From Psilocybe azurescens (lineage: Eukaryota > Basidiomycota > Agaricomycetes > Agaricales > Agrocybaceae): a stretch of DNA of 64,000 nt. The notes beneath the pieces were generated by a model that worked only from the letters and a program-made list of their open reading frames with translations, was not told where the DNA came from and made no database searches. The stretch is from the NCBI GenBank assembly GCA_023853785.1, contig JAJIRX010000811.1, positions 310,001 to 374,000 on the forward strand, in the 5' to 3' direction. The translations under genes were made by a program, and so were the position numbers. Each line of letters opens with the position of its first letter. Position 1 is the first letter of the stretch. This document shows positions 24,874 to 36,312 of the stretch, piece after piece.

Positions 24874-25728
24874 GGCAAATTTTCAACACATAGCAGAGGT
24901 TAATGGACACCAAATAAACCATTTCGGACTCTGTAAATGTCTTATGTTACGAAATCTTGTGGGACGCTTCTTAATCAGAAAATAAACCATCGTAGCTAAG
25001 TTTATTCGATGGCTATGTCTACATCGTTATGATTGTCAGACCTGCATCCTACTTACCGTATTCTGACGCAGAAGATAATGTTCAAACTCCAATGCGATGA
25101 ACATTGGCCGTTTGAACTGCCACGTGCGCACACAAGCCAACCAGCGGAACAGAAGGAGTCAGTTTCCCTTTATTTCTCTTGTTCAGTCTTAGCCACCTCC
25201 GTTTATGATGGAAGGTATTTTAAATCCATCTTATGACATCAGAAAGGAATATGTCCTTAGCGGCTGCTCGCATCCGTTCGCATCCTACAAGACCCTACAC
25301 CAGCAACATATCATCTTCAGTTACGTCATAAACTAGTCCGTGAGTGTTTTCTCCAATCTCCCCTAACGGGAACAGCCCTAAGCTCCGTTCATTGAGAGCA
25401 AGGAAAGGTTATGAGTCGATTATACATAAGGCGAACTGAAACTCTGCAGACACCCGACTTACGAGTCACGGGAGTATCAGGCTTATTCGTGGAATCCATG
25501 GCCGACGTGATATCTTCAAGTAAGAACGCTTCGCTATGCCAGTGCCTGGCATGCTCTAATGATGAGCTGTGCTCGCCGCTCACCGCCTTCAAAGTTCTCA
25601 CGGGGTGACCATCAAAAAGCCAGCGGATCACGTGGGCTTAGACATTTTGGCATCGGCGGTAGAGAGGGGAGCAAGCTCCCCAATGACAATGGCCAATAGC
25701 ATTCAGTATTTTTATTTCCCAAGCAATA
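24874..25728. other. Intergenic, no supported gene
   Basis: It holds the upstream region of DUF6533-2 and the downstream region of the AA9 gene. Frames of 60-80 codons at 25033-25236 and 25389-25631 show no recognisable features. Confidence 0.4.
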
Positions 25729-26908
25729 TTATGGACTCGACAAATGGTTTAAATTAAGCAGCGATAGACCCCCTGCTGCGCCAGACCACACTGCGGGACC
25801 CGGAATCGGGTACGTGCTTTGGTTCAAAGTCGTGGAGTAGATGTTCCATACTATTCCCGGAGTATCCGACGTGTACGATCCTACCAAATAAATAAGATAA
25901 AGACGTGAGTAAGGACGAGGGGTGGACGGGTGGCGACGCGATGCAATTGGACAGCGTGAATGGAATGGTGCTTAGACGTACCAGGGAACGATGTTCCAGC
26001 AGGGAGGGAGAGGCTTCCAGAGGATGTCACCTGGACCTGGACACAGTTCATGTAAAGCTGCGCGCCTCTGACGGGGTTATCGGTGTATGCGACGTTCGCT
26101 TCGTGCAGGGCGATGATTTCAGCTGGGTATTTATTTAGAATGTACATAAGCTGTCTCTTCATACAATGAAAGTGTTCTAGTGGAACTTACCGCGGAGCAG
26201 ATAATTGCCTGCAGGGATATCTGGAACGATGATGTTGTGCTTTCCGTTGGCAGCAAGAAGGTCATCGACGGCCCACAGATTCCCGGTGATCCCGAAGTGG
26301 AAGAGCTTCGTCCAGACCGGTCCCGGAGCGCCATTTGTGTCAGTGGGTGCAATATATACCAAGACTAAAGGGATGGTAAGTGGCAGCCCAGTATGCACAA
26401 CGCATGTCAAGATACTGACTTGGTCCCTTGTGAGAGCTTGCAATGATACCATCTCCGCGTCTACGAAAGCCTTCATTAGACATGGAATCATTCAAATCAA
26501 AAAGAGCTACTGACGTGTTATGGAACCATTCAAAAGTCAGTTTGTCACCAGCTTTGACGGACACGGTCTGGGGAACGGCTAAAAAGTACATAGGTGATCA
26601 AACACTATCGCAGCAAAGAAATAGCAGTGAAACCACATTACCACTATTGTTGACATTGCAAGTCATAGCACTAGAGGTCAAATCCTTGACCGGATCGTTT
26701 GTTGGAGGAGAACGAACCTAATGGATTCATTAATTTAATCGTAAACAAGATGATTGTTATAGTTGTGATAGTAGTAAGAATGCACACGTACATAGACATC
26801 CACACCATCGCCTTGATCGACGTCGTTGACCCACACTCCCCAGATACGAGTGTGTGCTACAGCAGCCCCCACAAAAGAAGCGAGCAAAGCAAGTTTTGAA
26901 AGCTGCAT
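25729..26908 (-). CDS. AA9 lytic polysaccharide monooxygenase (former GH61)
   Basis: A secreted copper enzyme that cleaves cellulose or related glucans oxidatively. A signal peptide ([18 protein letters not shown]) is followed directly by HTRIWGVWV, so signal cleavage exposes the N-terminal His of the copper-binding histidine brace. The second brace His is in IIASSHKGP (precursor residue 96, mature 78) and the axial Tyr in RGAQLYMNC. Other family motifs are [46 protein letters not shown] and [12 protein letters not shown]. Five introns separate six exons, all in phase. After the catalytic domain about 45 residues remain, rich in Ser/Pro/Gly, with no CBM1 cellulose-binding module. The stop is at 25729. 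A TATTTAAAT element lies about 75 bases upstream of the start. Confidence 0.92.
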
Positions 26909-28621
26909 TCTCTTTTACGAATGAATAACCAGGGCTCCAAACTATTACTGATTGCAGCTTTATGTACGCCATAAAGCCTAGATTTAAATAGCATAGTATC
27001 TTGTGTTGAATAATATGATTACGTTTTCGCCTGAGAAGGTCGAGTGAAGGTCGTTTTGGGCCAGTATAAGACGAGAGGGGATTGGAGGAGATGGTTTTAA
27101 AATACCACAGTAGTGATTCTTCCTTCAGAGCGCCCGGAAAAGAGTAAAGTCGGATGGTGCTATAAGTGCATAGCACATTTCTCCCCGAAATATAGGCTAA
27201 ACATGCATGGTCTTGTGCATCAGATTCACGAGAGAGATCGGCGGAGACAGCGGAAGCTACGCCTGGAGATCTGAAGGGGTGGAAATCGAGTTAGACCTAC
27301 TGGGGAGTAGCACACACGATCTTTGCAAGAAGAATCAATTAATCAAGGCCAATGGGGCGTGAGCCAAGATGAGCCGCGCAAGAACGAGATTTTGAGGATT
27401 TATCAGGTGAAGCCAAGGCCGTGGAGCAAAGAGGATATATCTCTAGGTAACCTTGGATTAAAACGGTGAAACACGACTTCTTCCGAGCGCTAGCTCTGAC
27501 ATGTGTGGTTTTGGAAGATATATCAACATGAAGTCGACGTCATAGCTCGTAGAAATTTGCACTATGTTCAAACGCGCTCGCCTTTGCGTTTCCTGTTGTA
27601 GCCTGTGCCGTGCATTAAGAAGCCAAAGGCCAGATGATCAATCGATCGATGACGCTTTAAAAGGGCTTCTGATGCTGCTATGGCAGACATCTCTGCCTTA
27701 ATTATCCGCAAGCAGGAGATCACGGAGAGACTCCAAAAGACTCTATGTAGAGATTGTCCTGCCGCGTCGACCTTTGGCTCGGGCGGAAGTTGGAACGGAG
27801 TGAGGCGGAGAAAGCATGTGTAAGTTTCGTTGAGTCATGCTTACATAAGTGCCGCACATGCTCCGGCGCCTGGGCATGCCGAAACAATGCCAAACTCTAC
27901 AATGAATCTGCAGAAAAAAACTTCCATAGCATTCCGAACGTGTCATGAATGGGCAGACCATTCCACTATAGTGTCCTGTATCACGATCAATAGATGAAAG
28001 AACATCATAAAACGGGGATACGGCCAATAAATTTGACCTGTGTACAATCTCTATTTTCGTTGAACAAAGGGAACAATCAAAACGCTGATGAATCACATCA
28101 TAATGAAGCCCTTCTGACAGATCTTTCGCTGAAGCAAAAAAAGGCCACACAAATCCCGGTATGTAATAGGCTTTTGTCCAAAGCAATCGTTTATTGGACT
28201 GAACATTTCGTCTATTCTATCTAAGAACAGACCACAAAAAGAGGTAATGGATGCACACCCCGGACCCTAACGACCCACTGGGTTGAAGCCGGGGATGGAA
28301 TTGTAATGTTAATGCATAGCAAGCAGAAGCAGGGGTTGAAGTGCGAGTGTCTCCAGTGGACACTGGGCAAGGAGAAAAGAGAGCCATAGCAGGCGTAACC
28401 GCTGGGGGTAGAAGGGGACGTAATAGAATCTGGCCGATACTTTATGGTATAAGGATAAGAGAAGAGAATAAAGAGAAGAGAGGAGAGGAAGGAGACGCGG
28501 TGATCTGGCCGGCTGATTTTCGTCTCCCACAAGAATCGGCCAGGCTCGAGAGAAGAAAAAGGGTAGAGTGGAGATAGTACGGAAAGGGTGTTGATTGATG
28601 CGTGATGAGAGGATCGATCGC
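26909..28621. other. Intergenic, no supported gene
   Basis: The AA9 promoter lies at 26909-27200. A 147-codon minus-strand frame (27743-28186) is Cys- and Arg-rich but matches nothing I know and has no exon partners. A plus-strand purine-rich stretch at 28430-28570 is low complexity. Confidence 0.4.
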
Positions 28622-29432
28622 TTAAAGCTCGTCGCAGAAAGGAAGATCATCATCATCATCATCATCGGCATTGCTGTCGTCGTCGCAATCGTCGTCGTCG
28701 GAGCCATCAGCTGCAGCTGTGGTCGCGACGGCGGGGGCAGCTGTGGTCGCTGGTGTAGCTGCCTTCGTGGAGGATGGGATGAGAAGAGTCGTCGAAGATC
28801 CAGGAGCGGCGATGGAAACGCCTTTAGCGGGGATAGGAGCTACTTGGACGGTCTTTGAGGTGCAAAGAACCTGTTGAAGAAATTTGAGTCAGTTTCCTAT
28901 CAATTTCTGAAATAAAATTTTATTGATAAATGTACGCACTTCGCCCGTGTAGATGTTGCTGCATGCTTCGTTGATCTGGGGATTGTTCAAGTAGAGAATG
29001 GTACTATTCAGCCCATTGCTGGCGGCCACACTATCACAGGTGTCTCCGAGGACGACGGTGTAGGTTGTGCGACAGTCCTCCTCTGCATTCTGTGCCAGGC
29101 AAAGAGATGCCCCAGGTTGGAGGTTAGAGCACGATGTGTCGACCGAGTCGCTGTTTACGACAGCAAGCTGGTAGCTGGATGCATAACCGTCAGGGCTGGC
29201 GCTGGTAAACTATCTCCAATAAGCACTTACGTGGACACATTCTGCGCTTGCGAAATCTTGTCGCAGTAATCTCCGTCCTGGATAGCATAGCTTCTGGTGC
29301 AATCTGCTGCGGCAACGGCTAATAAAAATAAAATAGAAGGAACAATCAGCATTTTGAACCTCGTAATGTGTGGAGTAACCTACATTGAGCAGCGATAGCG
29401 AGGGCGGCGACGGCAAAAAGCTGGGCGAACAT
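28622..29432 (-). CDS. Secreted LysM-domain protein (two LysM) with Asp-rich tail
   Basis: LysM proteins bind chitin or related N-acetylglucosamine polymers, and in fungi many are secreted effectors or wall proteins. The signal peptide is MFAQLFAVAALAIAAQ, with Ala-rich sequence across intron 1. LysM 1 runs from SYAIQDGDYCDKISQAQNVS through intron 2 (about 56 bases, 29174-29230) to YQLAVVNSDSV and LQPGASLCL. LysM 2 is YTVVLGDTCDSVAASNGLN, followed by ILYLNNPQIN and IYTGEVLC. Each module carries two to three Cys. After a last intron comes a Ser/Thr/Ala linker, two acidic clusters (DDDDCDDD and a seven-Asp run coded by ATC/GAT repeats) and the end PFCDEL-stop. All exons are in phase. Confidence 0.85.
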
Positions 29433-31251
29433 TGTATTCTTGCGTAAAGAGTGTGAATTCAAAAGGAAAGAATGGGTCGAATAGACAGGAGGCGACGTGG
29501 ATGGGATGGAGAGAGGAGAAACGACGAGACTAGCGGGGGGAAAAATGGAAGAACTGAACAACCTTCAACGAAGTGTACAAACCCTTCAAACTTGCCAACC
29601 GGCAGTTGCCGCCGCTTGGCATTTACTCACAGTCTCCGCCCTTCGGCATGTACATGCCTGGATTCGGCCGAACCTTAGTGAGGCAAATGGCTGGTTTTGT
29701 GGCAGTTTGCCTACTTCTCGAGCATTGACTAAGCAGAATGAGACCGTAAGAACATGAAAGATTCATTGAAGCATATTCAGACACCCGGATGAACTGGGCT
29801 CAACATATTCCGCGACACACTTGGCAGCTCTTAGCATTTTCTCAGCGGACAATTTTGGCCGTGATGTCATTGCGACTACTTCAATGGTCGATTGCTGAGG
29901 AAATCAAACCAATTTGACTCCTAATAATTGCTTAAAATTAGAGATTTCTCTTGAGCTCTTGAGTTCAGCTAACTACTTTTACAGGCACTGGAGCATATTA
30001 TTCAGTGGTGTGAACAGCAACAGCAAATAGAATCGTACCTTAACTAGTTCGAACTTATATTGATTCGCCAGTACTTAGATGTTGCAACGATATCGTCGAA
30101 TAAAGCACTACACATCAAAGTTTGGGCAAGCCTATTGAGTATCCCATGAGAGTTCCCGACATTTAATGATGAAATATAGCCATAACCACAGTCCTATGTA
30201 TGTATATACAATACTATGAGCTCCTCAAATTCAACGACAAGTATGCACCCGTTATAAATCATTGTAGTTGACCACGACTCGACGATGGCAGCAATTCGTT
30301 ACCAAATTTTTTAAAGTTTCAGATTGTTCGGTAAACAATCTCCTGATACAGATTAATTATGAGACTTGGATCTTTCAAGTTGGAAATAAGTCTACTTTTT
30401 GATGTTTAAAAATATAGCGTTATGTTCGTGGATCGAGGATGAACAAGAGAAAGCTACTCCATTAAAGGAAGCCTTTCATCTCTTATTGGAGATTGAGCGT
30501 AGGTTTAATTCCATGCTTATTCGTCAAATAAGATGTCAACCAAATTGCCTTATCTTTTGCGTCCCCCTTAAGTGGACGCATCGTTTATACTCAAATGCAA
30601 CGAAATGTTGCACTAATGCCCAGGCCTCTCATAATATAGGGTTTGAAGTCAATTCTCGTCGAGTGGGCATCAGGGAATAGGATGAAGGAACGGTTACCGT
30701 GCGCTTGACTCTTTGATATATAACTTAACACTCTTTTACAACTTCAGAGCTTGCTCTAAAATCTGCAGTAAATTTAACGTTAGCAAAATCTATTGTCATG
30801 CATTATAACACAGTGCCATAGGACAAACCAGTGATACCCGATTGCCCCATACATCCCATCATTTCTGATCCCCCGAGTGGCAACCAGAGAAAGATGGCAT
30901 AGCTCATACATCCGTAATATCGTATAGTCCATAGAGTGTTGAGCCGTCCGCCAAACAGTAGGGGTGTGGAAGAGTCGACGATACTTAGCGGTCTGGTCGA
31001 ACAATGAAGTGAACAGTATTGACAAGCAACATGTCATTAGGTTAGGTCTGACTATGAAGGAGGGCTTTGACAGTGCTTTGAAGGATGATGTGCTGAGAAA
31101 ATGGGAGTCGACTGTACATTTTATCCTGTGTACTACCTTTTGAAAAATTTGCACCTATTTTTAGCATTATCTCTGACAACCCATAACCTGCTCCAACCTA
31201 CGAGTATGGACGGTAAGAAAAGATATCATCGACTGTAAAAAAAAATGATAA
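29433..31251. other. Gene-poor intergenic region
   Basis: It is A/T-rich from 29900 onward. Frames at 30399-30680 (+) and 30780-31154 (-, 124 codons) show no recognised domain. I see no terminal repeats or transposase motifs. Confidence 0.4.
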
Positions 31252-31430
31252 TTTTTTCTGATCTTTTTCCTGTTCAAGTTTTCTTGATCCTTTTTGTCCT
31301 GATTGTTTTTGTGTCCTGATCCTTGCTCTCCTGATCCTTCTTCTCCAAATCTTTTCTGTCCCAATTCTGTCCTGATCTTTTTCTGATCTTTCTCTCCTCC
31401 TGATTCTGATCTTTCGGTCCACCGCACTTT
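31252..31430. repeat. Degenerate TCCTGATC-type tandem repeat
   Basis: About ten imperfect copies of a 12-20 base unit with core TCCTGATC or CTGATCTTT occur in a T/C-rich stretch. Examples lie near 31315, 31333, 31370 and 31402. The minus-strand open frames across it (91 and 74 codons, Lys/Arg/Gln-rich) are by-products of the repeat. It lies just upstream of DUF6533-3. Confidence 0.6.
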
Positions 31431-31540
31431 TCCATACTCCACCGGCAGCTAATATCGCGAGATGACCATGTTGATGCTATGTTGACGAGGATTCATGCCT
31501 TAAAATAGATCTTGGACTCATTCAGAAGGCCCTATTTTAT

Positions 31541-32919
31541 ATGAGCAAGTTTTCGCCGTCGCAAATTCCATTACCCCGACATACTCATATTGCGTATCCA
31601 CCAGATGGCGATGATAGACATAACCTCCAATTCCACAGTGTCGCCGTTCGACGCTACAAACCCTTGGCATATCTTCCCCCTTCAGTGTCTCACGAATTGA
31701 CAATTGCCTCTTACATTCTCGTCGGCGCATTAGTCGTGGGTCACAGTTCATTTAATACTATGAGGTAGTTCAGGTATTCTGTGTACTGCTAACAACCTAT
31801 TTTCCAGGTGCAGATTTGGGATATTCTAAACAATATTGGTACTGATTACATGCTCTTGAAGAAGCATCCCTTAAAACTACCAGCGGTTGTATACTGCATC
31901 TCAAGGTTGAGAACATTCACTCGATGTCTATTTTACCACAGTTTTAACCTGTTCATAGGATATCGACGCTGATATATCTTTTGGTCGTTACGATATATGA
32001 AAGTAAGTAGAATGATTCGTCCTTTTTCAACAACAACACTGACTGACGTCTCATCTTGCGATAAGCCGCACCTATTGGACACTGTATAAGACTTTCCAAG
32101 CTACCACCCTGGATATTCATGGTTGCCCTCCCATCCACCGCCCTATTATTCTACTTCAGAGTGTGCGCGATGTACAATAACAATAGATCCGTCTCCGCTC
32201 TCTTCCTCGTCATGTGGCTCAGTGTTGTCGGTGGATGCATCCCCAGTACAATGGGCGAATCCGGCGCCAGAATTGGGCCGACGAAGTATTGCATAAGTAC
32301 AACACTGAAGAATTATGTTGGTGTAGTGACGATAGTATTCCTGGTATACGATAGCTCTATCTTCATCGCCATATCGTGGCGTCTAATCCGACTTAACCTT
32401 GCGGACGACATGGGCCTTAGCTTTAAGGACGTTATGAAGGCTATCATATTTGGCAAAAAATTATCCAAATTGTCCAAAGCGTTATTACAGGACGGTCAAG
32501 CATACTATCTGTAAGTGCTATCACCTACTTTGATTAGCATCTGAGACCTCTGAATCGTCTAATGATCCAGAAGCACTGTTGGATTCAACCTGGCCATATT
32601 GATCGTCTTCTACATTGACTCGATACCATTAGTATATCGGGCACTTCTTGGTCTGCCGGGCTTCATGTTAATAAACGTTATGGCCTGCCGCGTGTACCGA
32701 AAGACAAAATCCGGGTCTTACTTGGAGAATACCACCCTCGATCTCGTATCAATTGAGGGGCCAATGGTTTTCAGCCATCCGATAAATCCCCCTTGGAGAC
32801 CGGATTATATCCCAGAAGGTAGTCCCAGAAGGCATGTATCTTTCCAGGAGGCTTCGGAGGAATGTTCTGGCACCATGCCTCCCTCCTATGCAAAAGCGGC
32901 GGTATCAGGGTTATGTTAG
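31541..32919 (+). CDS. DUF6533 multi-pass membrane protein, copy 3
   Basis: The hallmark exons are SHELTIASYILVGALV, VQIWDILNNIGTDYMLLKKH, LPAVVYCISR, STLIYLLVVTIYE and APIGHCIRLSKLPPW. The long exon at 32119-32510 follows (ALPSTALLFYFRVCAMYNNN, IGPTKYCISTT, ISWRLIRLNL, FGKKLSKLSKALLQDGQAYYL), then a last exon (NLAILIVFYIDSIPLVYRALL, NVMACRVYRKTKSGSY) to a stop at 32919. The uninterrupted frame starts at 31541. A more family-like start, MAMIDITSNSTVSPFDATNP at 31605, would require six instead of five C at 31676-31680. Its closest relative in the window is copy 2, on the opposite strand. Function unknown. Confidence 0.75.
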
Positions 32920-32951
32920 CGTTTATTCCAGTTACATATAAGTTTTTTTAA

Positions 32952-34559
32952 TTACAGATCCATGAAATACAATACTAGCCATATGATCATAATCTTAATT
33001 CTTAACCTTGGACCAATGTTTTCCAGCATCAAAACAGCATCTACCGCCTCATCAATGGCGTTCTCTGTGGGTATAAACTCGGAGAATCCTAAAATCTCCT
33101 TCGCTCTCGTCGTGACCAAGTTTGAAAGCACGCCAGGGAGCGGCTTAACATCCGCCAATGGGAAGAGCCTGTCCGCTAGTTCGGGACGCGATTTTTTGAT
33201 GTACGCAGCGGCTGAGGCCCAGGTATATGTGGCGGCGTTGACAATAAACCTTCTCAGGTCATCACTAGGCAAAGGTAGTTTTTCTAACGCAAGGACGTGC
33301 GCTTTCGCGACGTCTCGGACATCGACCATCCAGTTCGGCGCAAATGGTGGCTCGTTTTTATTGAGGATGAGATGTATAAATTCGTTAGTTGCCATCGTGT
33401 CGACATTGGCGGGTAGCGGGAAGGTTTTGGCATAGGGTCCTAGAGCACACCCAGGAAGAACTATGTGCTATCAATACGCTGGGCTGTAGTAAGACTTCAC
33501 AGAATTAGCTTACTCGTAGCGACTTCGAGCTCTGGATGCTCTGCCGCAAAAGACCATAAAGCCCTCTCTGCTTTGGTTTTGGCACTGAAGTACACATAAT
33601 ATTTCTCATCCTTGTTTTTCTCGAGCTCTGCATCGTCAGTCTCGCCCCACACTGTTAGACCATATGTAAGTGCACATTCAAAAACTGAACCAGTCAGAAT
33701 GTCTGGTTTTAGGTCGGTTTGATCCCCATTTTCACCAAAGGTTTGCAATCGTCAAACACTTTGGAAAAAATGTTTCAAACCAATCCATAGCCGTCGATCT
33801 GACCAGGCGCTATCTGCCATACAGACTACGCATCGGAAAACTCACTGGTTTCGTTGAAATTAAGACCATGAAAGGCAGGCATAAATGTAGCTTCGCAGTG
33901 CAAGTCGCCAATTAACCCGAGTGGAACGGCAACAGGTAAAAGTCAAAGTCAGACTCACGACTAAGAAGAGCACCAAATGTGCTCGTGACCACAATCTTCT
34001 TGACCCCGGCCTGCTGAGCTTGACGAACTACGTTCAACGTGCCTTGAACAGCGATCTAATCAAGTGCGCAGTGAGCAAGAGAAGAGTTCCAGAGTAATCG
34101 AGCATGTTTAATGTAGGAGTCGATGATACCCACAGATAGCAGCTCCTCGTGGCCTTTCTTTCCTGGAAGCGGGCACGCGGTATGAATTACGCCATCGACA
34201 CCCTTCAAAGCCTCGGTAAAATCTCCGCTGACGACATCGTCCACTTCGATAAACTCCAGGCCAGGCGCCTTCACGGTGTTGACGAAAGTGTGGTATTTGG
34301 CACCTCGCACAGTCCTATAGATTAAATCGATTAAACAGCCCTTCTTCGTCAAAGGTTGCACGAAGTGCAGCCCACTTGATTGTGGATAAGTGATGAAAAA
34401 ACTCACCCTCGGACTTGAAACCCGCGCCTCAGTAACTCTTCAGCTACATGGCCTCCGATGAACCCTGAGATACCAGTGACCTGTAGGTACATCGTATTAA
34501 TCTCTGTACCGGTCATCTAGTACAGCACTGGAACATACCAAAATTAACTGTTTCGACAT
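32952..34559 (-). CDS. NAD-dependent epimerase/reductase (Gre2-like extended SDR), copy C
   Basis: It belongs to a different subfamily from SDR-A and SDR-B. The start MSKQLIL at 34559 is split by an intron from VTGISGFIGGHVAEELL, the cofactor-binding motif. Next come TVRGAKYHTFVNTVKAPGLEF, DVVSGDFTEALKGVDGVIHTA and, after an intron, IAVQGTLNVVRQAQQAGV and KIVVTSTFGAL (catalytic Ser/Thr region). The active-site YxxxK is YFSAK in the 33748-33497 exon, followed by TKAERALW. The C-terminal half is one long exon (NWMVDVRDVAKAHVLALEK) to 32952. The splicing between about 33700 and 33960 is not clear to me; a small exon is probably hidden there. Substrate unknown. Confidence 0.8.
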
Positions 34560-34685
34560 CCTGTTCCTCGCAGATGGGCGATACCGTGTTTTGCAAGCGC
34601 TGAATCCTTTAAAGTTTTCCCTTCGAGCTAAAGAGCAAGAAAGGTAGGGATGATGTGTGTGTTGCGAAGAAGATGGAGAGGGCTT

Positions 34686-34698
34686 TATATAATATAAA
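34686..34698 (-). promoter_or_regulatory. Probable TATA box of SDR-C
   Basis: The A/T block reads ATTTATATTATATAA on the minus strand. It lies about 130 bases upstream of the ATG at 34559 and is followed by a C/T-rich leader, as in fungal promoters. Confidence 0.35.
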
Positions 34699-36312
34699 TC
34701 CGCATAAGAATAGAGAAATTCACCCATGATGGATGTGCACATGCAATGACACACCGTCCAGCTCAAAATGGACATGTATATAGTTAACACAGAGAGCTGT
34801 GGCGTCCTTCGCCGCTCGGAGTAGCTATTTCATCTGACAAGGCTTAGATGCCTTGCGCTTTCAAAGAGCTGTCGGATGAATTCTTGACTCGCCACTTACC
34901 CGCCCCAGAGTAAAAGGCGAGTACGAATTGCGAGTCGAATACAACTACAACCTTCAATCACGGGTCATCAGAATAGGGGACCGGGAGTTGTTACAGGACT
35001 CACCTTCTTTCAGCTGTCCTACCATTCATATTCTAGCTGTTCATTGAGGCCCGCTGTTTCTTGACTTTTCATCAGCGAAAGTCAAAATGGTTCTGGATCT
35101 GCGGTATCTCAGAAGATCAATATATTGAGCAACAACGACGACCGCCGCATGGCCTGCAGCCTATTTTGAGGTCGTGTGTAGAGAATCAGACGACAGTGAG
35201 ATAGAAGTGGGTGATAGTCCCCATGGATGGCGGTGTGGCTTGATCGCTATGATGTCTAAAGGGCTGGCGATGAATCATGACGTGATGAGGTGGAATAATA
35301 TATCACAGGTATCGAGAAAAAGCAGAGTATGCGAACAAGAGAGTGGCCGTCAAGATCGACATCGTTGAACTAGGCCGGGTAAGAACTTCGCTAGACCTCG
35401 GTGAGAAATGCTGTGCAGTATTAGTTTGCAAGATCAAATTACGAGCATGTTACTCACAAGTACCATCTTGCAACCTCTGCATCACAATTCTGAATAAATG
35501 CAGACCCAACAACCGGCGGCCACAATACTCACTATGCCGCTATTGCCCGGGCCCCTTCCCATCTGCCATACCAATACCCACATAAAAGCCTTCCATTGTC
35601 GTCAACCGTCGTCATGAAAAGTGATGCTGAGAGGTTGGCATTTCAGAAGAGGCGGGTATGGGAGGTTAGGTTCCACGAATATCGCGAGTGGCCAATCGTC
35701 GTTCTCAACGGACATTGAGATCATCATTGGGCGTCCTCCACCTCCCGTAGTGTCGCAAGTCACGGCCTACCATAACATGTCGTCCACGAAGTACGGAACA
35801 CCGAGTTAGCAAGGTGGAGGGCTATCTTGGGCATCTCAGTTGGCCATGGGCGTCAGGTCAAAAATAAATGTGCGAATGAGGATATAGCGGTTAGAAGAAC
35901 TTATGGGTCCACAGAATGTCATGGTCATGATAATTGATGTACAGAGATGATACGCGCAGTCTGCCAATCGGTGCGTCTGGTGGGATAATTGAGGTCGCAC
36001 AATCGATTGGGCCGAGCGGTGGTGGCACCGTCAGTTCGGATCGAGAATATGGCAGGCCGAACTCCAACACACTTATCACCATGTCCATCAAGAAACCAAC
36101 GCCCATAACCATCGATAGCCACGTCGATGCACCTCCTTGTTGCGTCTATGGTCTGCTATTAAGAAAGGAAAGAACGCCTCCAGAACATACCATCCCCTCA
36201 AAAAAGTATGTTAAGAAGAAATGATTAACAAAAAATAACATTGCAATAAAAAGAGAACACGCAAGAATTTTAAGGTTCATGAACCATGAAATCATGAAAC
36301 CGTGAATGTGAA
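34699..36312. other. Intergenic, no supported gene
   Basis: Frames of 60-96 codons (35174-35368, 35343-35585, 35934-36224) overlap on both strands without recognisable domains. The part at 36180-36300 is A-rich and holds several short ATGAA/TCATGA inverted motifs. Confidence 0.4.

Noticed and set aside
28640..28720. ATC/GTC trinucleotide repeat as a possible microsatellite locus or CRISPR-like array
   Set aside because: It encodes the Asp-rich tail of the LysM protein; there are no spacers.
31167..31442. Lys/Arg/Gln-rich 91-codon minus-strand frame
   Set aside because: Produced by the TCCTGATC repeat; periodic, no start context, no homologous domain.
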